Part shown: positions 33,351 to 39,018 of the stretch, in pieces
How the letters are laid out: each line of letters starts with the position of its first letter
Numbering within the stretch: the stretch's first letter is position 1
Origin: Clostridia bacterium
Lineage (GTDB): Bacteria; Bacillota; DTU025
NCBI GenBank assembly: GCA_034926675.1
Contig: JAYFQW010000066.1
Location: 1-39,018 of the forward strand
DNA length: 39,018 nucleotides
Direction of reading: 5' to 3'
Notes under the pieces: model-generated
Told to the model about the DNA's origin: nothing
Database searches by the model: none
What the model saw: the letters and a program-made list of their open reading frames with translations, nothing else
Program-made: the position numbers and the translations under genes

Positions 33351-34526
33351 TCATCTGTCGAGAGAGGAAGGGGGCTCTTGCTGGGCAAACCACAGTTGGG
33401 CAGTTCTGAGGTACACACCTACTGCAAGCGCAGCTTCGTGTAGGGGCAGTGTCTCATTCGCCTTGTGGGCAACCCTGATGTCGCCAGGGCCCAGGATGAC
33501 CGTAGGGATGCTAGCCCGATGAACAAGGTGAGACATGTCGCAGGTGGCCGGAAAGCCAGTGGGCTCCACAGGTCTACCCAGCGCCTCTGATGCCGCTCTG
33601 CACGCCGCGGACACTATTGGGTCACTCAGATCGGTTCTTGATGGCGGTATGAAACTGACCTTCTCCACTTCAGCACGTTCGCCGCGGGATGGGAGCAATG
33701 ATGCGTGCACTACATCGGTTATCTCCTTGGCAGCAGAGCATTCGCTTTCCCCGGTGATCACCCGGCGGTCTACAGAGATTTCGCAAGATTCTGGCACGAC
33801 ATTACGGGCGATGCCGCCTGATATGGTGGATACGACGAGACTCGCGCGCCCTGTGTATGTGTCCGCGCGATCTGCGATGCTATTCGCAAGACGATCAAGG
33901 TTGCCAACAACCCGGGCCATTGCTGTGACGGCGTTGACTCCCTCCTCGGGAGAACTCGCGTGAGCAGCCTTCCCAAAGGTCCGCACTCGCAGCCGCAGCA
34001 CCCCCTTGTGTGCAATCATCGGAACCAAGCCTGTCGGCTCCCCGACAATCGCAGCGTCAGCATGGAAATCGCCGTCTAGCTCGGCTTTCGTTCCTATTCC
34101 CCCACGCTCCTCGCCGCCCACAGCCATGAATACCACTCGTCCGCCCAGATACCGCTGCCTCCTGGCCAGCTCGGAGCAAGCGAGAGCCATGGCTGCGAGG
34201 CTTCCTTTGGCATCTGCCGCGCCGCGCCCTACAACCACACCTTCACTCTCTACTGGAGCGAAGGGATCGGTCGCCCACTGATCCATCTCGCCCGGAGGGA
34301 CCACGTCCATGTGAGTGTTGAGCACGAGTGTTCTGCCTCCGGATCCGATCTGAGCCACGATATTCATGGGAACACCGTCAACCGTAGTGATTCTGAATGG
34401 GATGCCCTGCATCCGAAACAAGCAGGCAAGATACTCAACTACACCGCATTCGCGATCGCCTAACGACGGAATCGCCACAAGATCCAAGAGAAGTGCCCTG
34501 AGTTCGGCCATGTTTACGTCCATCAT
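33351..34526 (-). CDS. M20 family deacylase/peptidase (ArgE/DapE-like)
   Basis: The 391-residue dinuclear zinc hydrolase shows the first metal His and Asp in LVLNTHMDVVPPG, the bridging Asp in VGRGAADAKGS, the catalytic Glu pair in VGGEERGGIGT, a further Asp/Glu ligand in AIVGEPTGL, and the final His in IRVAHKANE. A dimerisation lid occupies about 180-290 (KGVLRLRVRTFGKAAHASSPEEG). ArgE/DapE/ACY1 relatives remove acyl groups from N-acyl amino acids. The start is uncertain: ATGs at 34526 and 34523 or a GTG at 34541, the nearest AAGG being poorly placed for all. Only decayed genes lie between it and regulatory copy D, so that promoter may now drive it. The substrate may be another N-acylated amino acid or amino-sugar acid. 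Confidence 0.88.
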   Translation of the reverse strand: MMDVNMAELRALLLDLVAIPSLGDRECGVVEYLACLFRMQGIPFRITTVDGVPMNIVAQIGSGGRTLVLNTHMDVVPPGEMDQWATDPFAPVESEGVVVGRGAADAKGSLAAMALACSELARRQRYLGGRVVFMAVGGEERGGIGTKAELDGDFHADAAIVGEPTGLVPMIAHKGVLRLRVRTFGKAAHASSPEEGVNAVTAMARVVGNLDRLANSIADRADTYTGRASLVVSTISGGIARNVVPESCEISVDRRVITGESECSAAKEITDVVHASLLPSRGERAEVEKVSFIPPSRTDLSDPIVSAACRAASEALGRPVEPTGFPATCDMSHLVHRASIPTVILGPGDIRVAHKANETLPLHEAALAVGVYLRTAQLWFAQQEPPSSLDR

Positions 34527-34602
34527 GGCAGTCGCCGCCACCCTTCAACTGCGATTTGTCAGCAGGCTCGGCCCGGCGTATCCTCTCACGGGTGAGCAGA
34601 GA

Positions 34603-34780
34603 CCACAGCCCCATTCTGAATCACGAGAAGAAGAGCGCGCAGAGTTCGTATGTCCTTGAATGGATTGCCCTCGACAGCTACCAGATCGGCAATCATGCCT
34701 GCGCGCACTTGCCCATGCTCATGGCCGCGGTCCATTTCCCCCACGCTCCTCGCCGACCCTGACGTGAGGCATGAATGGGA
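34603..34780 (-). pseudogene. 3' remnant of an amidohydrolase paralogue
   Basis: The DNA at 34603-34733 aligns closely with 8286-8424, the 3' end of the intact amidohydrolase, including its CCCCATTCTGAATCACGAGA stretch. 34757-34780 matches 8508-8535, with the part between them missing. The reading frame is broken. It is the decayed tail of a second copy of that gene. Confidence 0.7.
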
Positions 34781-34781
34781 T

Positions 34782-34995
34782 CCCGGCGCAGGACTGCGAC
34801 CTCTATGATCTGTCTCGCAAGCTCCACTCAGTCAATGCCGAAACCCCGGCCAGCCGCCTCGAACGCAGCGGCTCCGACCAGCGCTTTCGCGCCCTGGTCG
34901 GCAAGCTGCCGGACCGCTTGGTCAACCTGAGGTTTCGATACCTCGTCACCAACCGCAGCATAACGATGGAGACACTCGAGCGTCATCGAGCAATC
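34782..34995 (-). pseudogene. Deleted remnant of a hydantoinase A paralogue
   Basis: Positions 34868-34995 match 16325-16450 of the intact hydantoinase A gene (protein piece EVSKPQVDQAVRQLADQGAK). They are joined directly to a second piece (34785-34866) matching 15480-15555 (FEAAGRGFGID). About 770 bases of the original gene are missing at the junction. The order on the minus strand (regulatory copy D, hydantoinase piece, amidohydrolase piece) mirrors the gene order of the 11-gene operon. This points to a decayed sister operon. Confidence 0.7.
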
Positions 34996-35078
34996 TCCCA
35001 TCGCGCAGTTCGGCAATGCCCCGGGATCGCTGATTGCCTGTTTGCTTGGCCACAGATGCAACTCTTCCGTTGGGCCGT

Positions 35079-35142
35079 GTTGCGACTGCTGCAACTATGT
35101 TGTTGTATACGTGTATTCGATCTCCGTTTCGGAATTCCTTCC
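35079..35142 (-). promoter_or_regulatory. Shared promoter/operator block, copy D (decayed operon)
   Basis: The dyad GTTGC-N7-GCAAC lies at 35079-35095, 19 bases from ATTCG (35115-35119). A perfect second dyad TCCG-TTT-CGGA lies at 35123-35133 and the block ends in CCTTCC. A TATACA -10 lies on the minus strand. All elements are well kept although the first genes behind it are ruined, so it may still serve the M20 gene about 550 bases further on. Confidence 0.7.
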
Positions 35143-35341
35143 TGCGGGCGTAACACTCTATGGATATCTCGTACACACATTCGCTTGCGGATGTCAATTG
35201 GCATCATCCGCGCTCCTGACGTTACGACGTAGCATCCCAGTTCTCTTCCAACGCCCCTTGGGCGATGAGTTCAGGCCCGGCGACCAGTTGCTGGCTATCG
35301 ATACCCTGTAAATTGTCAATCTATCCCAGAGGTACTGATCC

Positions 35342-35385
35342 CCTCCGTATGGAATACGCACGGCAGAACGCCGTTCCATCGGAGG
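35342..35385. repeat. Inverted repeat next to the transposase remnant
   Basis: CCTCCG-T-ATGGAA at 35342-35354 and TTCCATCGGAGG at 35374-35385 are inverted copies, with an inner CGGC...GCCG pair. The structure would form a strong hairpin just ahead of the IS1634-like frame. It could be an element-end or read-through-blocking hairpin. Confidence 0.4.
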
Positions 35386-36193
35386 TTGCGCCGCTATGCG
35401 CGAACCACGTGCTTGCAGACGTTCAATGATCTGCAAGATGTTTCAGTTCTGTTTGGAGCCGAAACTGTGGCAGAGGACTTCGACGACTCCGTGTTGAGCC
35501 GAACCCTGGATAAGGTGTTCGATGCCGGACCCAAGAAAGTGTTTGGGGTCGCTGCAATGAGAGCGGCTCTTCGGGAAGACGTGAAGGTCGATGTTGTACA
35601 CGCCGATACCACGTCGTGGTCAGTAAAGGGCCTGTTTGAAGCCAGCTCTCCTGAGGGCGAAGCATTGTACGTTACGTATGGATACAGCCGAGATCACAGG
35701 CTTGACCTTAAGCAGTTCAACTACGGCCTGGTGGTTAACGGCGAAGGCATACCACTGATGGGCGAAGCCATGGACGGCAATGAGTCGGATAAGGTTTGGA
35801 ACGGGCGAGTGATCGAGGAACTGGTAAGTCAACTCACCGACAATCTGACCGAACTGGTGTATGTGGCCGATTCGGCTGTGGTGACGAAGGATAGCCTCGA
35901 TGTTATTGCCGGCAAGGAAGGCCAACACGCTTGAGAAGAACCTGCTCAAACAGCGGGAAGAGCTTGAAACAAGCCTCAAGCAGCTCGGAACAGTGGAGTT
36001 CGCTTGTGAGTCGGACGCCAGGGCAGCCCTTGAGAAGATCAAGCACGAGAATCGCAGTGCGCTGTACGAAATCTCGGGAGATGTGCAGGCCGAAGAACAG
36101 GTTCTGAGAAGAGTCAGGCCTGGCAGGCCCCGCGCCCTGGGAGTATCGCCATCGGTATACATTACCATTCCTCAAGTGAATCGCGACTCCTGA
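35386..36193 (+). pseudogene. IS1634-type (IS4 superfamily) transposase remnant
   Basis: The first frame (to 35934) contains VHADTTSWSVKG and YGYSRDHRLDLKQFNYGLVV, which hold the first catalytic Asp and the hallmark region of IS1634-type transposases. It then has GEAMDGNESDKVWNG and the second-Asp region YVADSAVVTKD. After DVIAG the frame shifts and joins NTLEKNLLKQREELETSLKQ and EFACESDARAALEKIK, which in full-length enzymes lie about 90-100 residues further on. The N-terminal domain and the catalytic-Glu C-terminal part are missing. The element is therefore inactive through deletions and a frameshift. No terminal repeats were recognised. Confidence 0.8.
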
Positions 36194-36407
36194 GAATCGT
36201 GAGATCCAATACACAAAGGCGCTGAATGTGGGTTCCGACCTTCACGGTCGACAATTGCGCTTACCCTAATCCATTGAGTCTGAGCTACTCTCACAGGCTC
36301 CTAGCGCGCTTGAGGAATATGCGCTAGGTCTCTCCGCAGGCGGCTCAGCGAGATAGGATTCTGATGAAAACGTAAAGCAGTACGTGCACAGGCGCGGTTC
36401 AAGCCCA
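36194..36407. other. Intergenic region with one small hairpin
   Basis: No gene is supported. CTAGCGC at 36301-36307 and GCGCTAG at 36321-36327 form a perfect 7-bp stem with a 13-base loop. It lies downstream of the minus-strand secreted-protein gene but has no T-run on either side, so it is only a weak terminator candidate. Confidence 0.3.
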
Positions 36408-37772
36408 TCAAAAGCCAAGCATGAATTCCATGCTTGCCGCGAGAGCCTCCGCCGCGCTAAGGTTCAGCCTGTCAGCGCCAAGCGACACGCTCCACTTCCC
36501 GTCTTGATCTTCGAGCCGTGCATGCCACACGCACTTAATCGCAGGAGTGAGCCGGCACCCCAGTTCGAGCCAGGGCAAGCGCACGCTCCCACTATGCCAC
36601 GCCGTATTCGCGTCGGAGCGCATTGCATTTGGGTCAAGCGCAACCTTGGCCGACGGCAGGAGCCGCTGGCCATCGTAGTACAGCCGGGCAACGACGCGCG
36701 CGCCATTGCAGTTCGCCTCGAGCCCCGCCTCGAGCGCTCTGGGGAGAATCTGGCGCCAGTCCCCTAAGTGTTGGACTCCGGTCATGGTTGGGGCATATAC
36801 CAGATATCCATGTTCGTCCACGGTAACCGTGTCGGTGTTGACGATGCCCCGAACGAACAATGCATCCTTCCATGTGACCATGCCGACGGCATTCCGAAGG
36901 CACATGCCAACGGAAACGTGATCAGAGAGCGCAACCGCGCCCGCAATGTCGATGGCAAACCCCAGAGCCCCACCGCGCGATTCGTCCCACTCGATCTTCT
37001 CGAGCGTGCCTACCAGCTTTCCCTTGCCATCAGGCATCTCCTGGGCGACCCCGGCGAGATTGGCGTCGTATAGGCTCCTGCCCCGAATGACGCTAAGGCT
37101 CAGTCCAATAGCTCCTCGCCCACGTCCAGAGGACGCTGCAATCGGGGTGGATACACTGATTGTGCCCTTTTGCACAGTGGACGACTTAGCCCAGACGCCG
37201 ATTTCGTAATCACAATCGCGTTTCTGTGCGTGCTGTGCATCCGACCCCTGCCGAAGCTCTGCAAGCCATCTCACCGTGTCGCCGGACGCGACTCCCTCGG
37301 CGATAACCTCCTCGCCCAGCTCAAACCGGATAGCGCTTCCCCACGCCAGTGCAACCGAACTCGATCCTGAGATCTCTATCCTTGCGATGTCCTCCGCGAA
37401 GTCATCGGGCAGGTGTTTCGCGAGTCGTTTGAGCGCGCTCTTGCGCTGCGGCCTCCCGGTAAGGCTGAGGGCGGCTTCCCTGGCGACCGGGAGTGCACTG
37501 GTGAAATTGGACGACAGCCCGGCATCCAGGCTGAGGCCAGTATATGAGGGACGCGACAGCGCGAATGCAGAAGACGAGCCAACCGGCCCGCTCGCGGAAG
37601 TTTGCGCATCATGCCCAGCAACAGCCATAGACAGTACTTCCGGCAACAGTCCGCCGCCCCTGCCGCCCACACACAACGCGGCACTCGCCGGCTGAGCAGC
37701 GCCGCACAACACTGCCATAACAGACGCCAGCACAACTAAAGCCCTTCGCCAGTCCCGCCAGACCATCTCCAT
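36408..37772 (-). CDS. Secreted protein, possible outer-membrane beta-barrel
   Basis: The 454-residue protein has a clear signal peptide (basic start, then ALVVLASVMAVLCGAAQPASA, cleavage near residue 33). A Gly/Ser-rich segment follows, then alternating polar/hydrophobic strands over the second half. Candidate strands include GAIGLSLSVIRGRSLYD, GALGFAIDIAGAVALSDHVSVGMCLRNAVG, ARVVARLYYDG and the final AASMEFMLGF. Ending in Phe after an alternating strand is the known signal for outer-membrane barrel insertion. I do not recognise the family. The ATG at 37772 has GGGG seven bases upstream; a TTG at 37787 is less likely. It lies just 49 bases past the 3' end of the group II intron, so its original promoter region has been interrupted. 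If the barrel reading is right, the organism has two membranes. Confidence 0.7.
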   Translation of the reverse strand: MEMVWRDWRRALVVLASVMAVLCGAAQPASAALCVGGRGGGLLPEVLSMAVAGHDAQTSASGPVGSSSAFALSRPSYTGLSLDAGLSSNFTSALPVAREAALSLTGRPQRKSALKRLAKHLPDDFAEDIARIEISGSSSVALAWGSAIRFELGEEVIAEGVASGDTVRWLAELRQGSDAQHAQKRDCDYEIGVWAKSSTVQKGTISVSTPIAASSGRGRGAIGLSLSVIRGRSLYDANLAGVAQEMPDGKGKLVGTLEKIEWDESRGGALGFAIDIAGAVALSDHVSVGMCLRNAVGMVTWKDALFVRGIVNTDTVTVDEHGYLVYAPTMTGVQHLGDWRQILPRALEAGLEANCNGARVVARLYYDGQRLLPSAKVALDPNAMRSDANTAWHSGSVRLPWLELGCRLTPAIKCVWHARLEDQDGKWSVSLGADRLNLSAAEALAASMEFMLGF

Positions 37773-37820
37773 TTGACATCCCCGCAATCCTGTGCAGTGT
37801 TATTGCAGCCGTTAGCCTCA

Positions 37821-39018
37821 ATCGGGTAGGAGGGGGCGTCTAGCCCCCGTCCTCCCACACCACCGTACGTGCCGTTCGGCATACGGCGGTTCATGAAACC
37901 TTAGGAATTCTGCGCGTAGAGATCCGTCAAGCTCAGAAGCCCTTGGTTGCGCAAGTGGGCGATGCCGAGGGCTTTGTTCACCTGCGGAGTGTTAGCGAGT
38001 CGCCAGTATGCTTTACGCGACCCGCTGATCTTTTGTGCCCACTCATCGGGAATGCCCAGAGCGACAAGGTTTCGCCGCACCGTCTTGGGCCTCTTCCATT
38101 GTTTCAGCAGGCACATCCGCAGACGTCGTCGTATCCATTGATCCATCTCCTGGCATACGCTCGGGGTCCGTGCGATTCGGTAGTATCCCATCCAACCTCG
38201 CAGGTAGGAGTTGAGCTCGCGAATGCGGCTGGCCATACTCCGCCCATTGCTGCGGCTGGTGATCTCCCGAATTCGCTCTTCGAATCGCTCCCGGGTTTTG
38301 GTCGCAACCCGAATTCGAGGCTTTGAGCCTCCGATGAACGAGAAGCCCAGGAATTTGCGTTTTCCCGGCCTATCTACAGCGCTCTTTTCCTCGTTGACCT
38401 TGAGCTTCAGCTTGCCTTCTACAAAGCGTCGAACGCTTGCCATGACCCGTTCTCCCGCACGCCGACTCTTGACGTAGACGTTACAGTCATCGGCATAGCG
38501 AGCGAACCTATGGCCTCTCTTCTCGAGTTCCCAGTCAAGGTCGTTCAGCATGATGTTGGCAAGCAGGGGGCTTAACGGACCGCCTTGCGGCGTACCCTCC
38601 TCGCTTCTCACACACACGCCGTTTTCCATGACTCCGGCTTCGAGAAACGCACGGATCAGTTTGAGCACCCGCTTATCTCGAACCACCCTAGCCACTTTGG
38701 CCATCACGATGTCGTGATTGACGCGATCGAAGAATTTGGATAGGTCCATGTCTACTACGAACCCATAGCCTTCTTCGATGTAGCCGCGGGCGGCCTCAAC
38801 TGCTTGGTGCGCGCTCTTGCCCGGCCTGAAGCCGTAGCTGTGCTCAGAGAACGTGGGTTCAAACAGCGGCGTCAACACCTGTAGAACAGCTTGCTGAATG
38901 AAACGGTCCAATGCGGTGGGTATCCCCAGAAGTCTTACGCCTCCGCCCGGCTTCGGGATTTCGTGCCGGCGTACAGGGCTTGGCCTGTAGGTCCCACTGA
39001 GCAGCGATTGCTTGAGCT
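37821..39018 (-). mobile_element. Group II intron, class C-like, 3' part
   Basis: The window holds the maturase gene and the 3' end of the intron. Domain V is seen at about 37858-37892: on the minus strand a 34-base hairpin with CCGCCGTA pairing to TACGGTGG around an inner GCCGAACGGC. Domain VI follows as a G-rich/C-rich stem (about 37825-37857). The intron ends in CCTACCCGAT at 37821, a typical class C 3' end. The 5' part lies beyond the window. It is inserted in the spacer directly ahead of the secreted-protein gene. Confidence 0.75.
37901..39016 (-). CDS. ltrA: Group II intron reverse transcriptase/maturase, N-terminus outside the window
   Basis: The frame is open to the window edge, giving 371 residues without the first part of the RT domain. 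Visible are IPKPGGGVRLLGIPTALDRFIQQAV (RT block 1-2 region), DMDLSKFFDRVNHD with the first catalytic Asp, GTPQGGPLSPLLANI, and the catalytic YADD box in RFARYADDCNVYV. The maturase X domain follows with ELNSYLRGWMGYYRIA. No HNH endonuclease domain follows, as usual in class C introns. The protein splices the intron RNA and copies it during retrohoming. The gene appears intact within the window. Confidence 0.93.
   Translation of the reverse strand, partial: LKQSLLSGTYRPSPVRRHEIPKPGGGVRLLGIPTALDRFIQQAVLQVLTPLFEPTFSEHSYGFRPGKSAHQAVEAARGYIEEGYGFVVDMDLSKFFDRVNHDIVMAKVARVVRDKRVLKLIRAFLEAGVMENGVCVRSEEGTPQGGPLSPLLANIMLNDLDWELEKRGHRFARYADDCNVYVKSRRAGERVMASVRRFVEGKLKLKVNEEKSAVDRPGKRKFLGFSFIGGSKPRIRVATKTRERFEERIREITSRSNGRSMASRIRELNSYLRGWMGYYRIARTPSVCQEMDQWIRRRLRMCLLKQWKRPKTVRRNLVALGIPDEWAQKISGSRKAYWRLANTPQVNKALGIAHLRNQGLLSLTDLYAQNS

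Noticed and set aside
18630-35142. Shared blocks as a plain mobile repeat
   Set aside because: All four copies share orientation and sit at operon heads, and the best-kept parts are the dyads and the -10 region. A mobile repeat would be expected in mixed orientations and sites.
1-39018. CRISPR arrays, tRNA or rRNA genes
   Set aside because: No regularly spaced direct repeats, cloverleaf-like sequences or rRNA signatures were noticed by eye. A tRNAscan or Rfam run was not possible.

Overview
The window looks like a carbohydrate and amino-sugar catabolic island from a GC-rich bacterium, most likely a member of the Bacillota. Reasons: strong GGAGG-type ribosome binding sites, many GTG and TTG starts, an LplB/LplC/family-1 solute-binding ABC importer, DUF4127, a Bacillota-style chemoreceptor, and IS256/IS1634-type and group II intron remnants. 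A secreted protein near the right end finishes in Phe like an outer-membrane barrel, so a diderm Bacillota lineage (Limnochordia-like) is possible but unproven. No rRNA, tRNA or CRISPR array was seen.

Layout. 1-1844 is decayed DNA holding an unrecognised coding fragment and the tail of a penicillin-acylase-like gene. 1845-5494 (+) carries a membrane-anchored LuxR-type regulator and a methyl-accepting chemotaxis protein. 5495-6150 holds a long hairpin and an IS256-type terminal-repeat pair without a transposase. From 6151 to 18545 (-) runs an 11-gene operon: kdgA, kdgK, hydantoinase/oxoprolinase A, permease, small metallopeptidase, aldehyde dehydrogenase, PLP lyase of the D-cysteine desulfhydrase/ACC deaminase family, RraA-like aldolase, amidohydrolase, TIM-barrel protein and FAD oxidoreductase. 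An IclR regulator (18946-19761, +) diverges from it. Next on the minus strand are an importer operon (25519-19741: two permeases, binding protein, ADP-ribosylglycohydrolase, nagA) and an operon of DUF4127, RidA, D-aminoacylase and a D-serine dehydratase-like PLP enzyme (30690-25740). Last is a partly decayed operon (35142-31122: remnants, M20 deacylase, regulator remnants, BadF-type kinase, M20D remnant). The right end has an IS1634 remnant, the putative barrel protein and a class-C-like group II intron cut by the window edge.

How the genes fit together. Four copies of a conserved promoter/operator block of about 63 bp lie ahead of the four minus-strand units, all in the same orientation. Each contains a 17-bp dyad GTTGC-N7-GCAAC and an upstream dyad of the form TCCG-N3-CGGA. 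The copy next to iclR has a perfect 7+7 palindrome just downstream of a TATAAT box, as expected for repression. The simplest reading is one regulon, probably controlled by this IclR protein.

The enzymes make a plausible route for N-acetyl-D-glucosaminate or related N-acyl-2-amino-2-deoxy-aldonates. An N-acyl-D-amino-acid deacylase would remove the acyl group, a D-serine dehydratase-like enzyme would deaminate the D-configured amino acid with RidA clearing the imine, and KdgK and KdgA would convert 2-keto-3-deoxygluconate to pyruvate and glyceraldehyde-3-phosphate. NagA and the GlcNAc-kinase-like protein would cover the parallel N-acetylglucosamine route. This pathway is inference. The shared regulatory block is seen directly. 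DUF4127, the TIM-barrel protein and the metallopeptidase are the best candidates for unassigned roles in the system.
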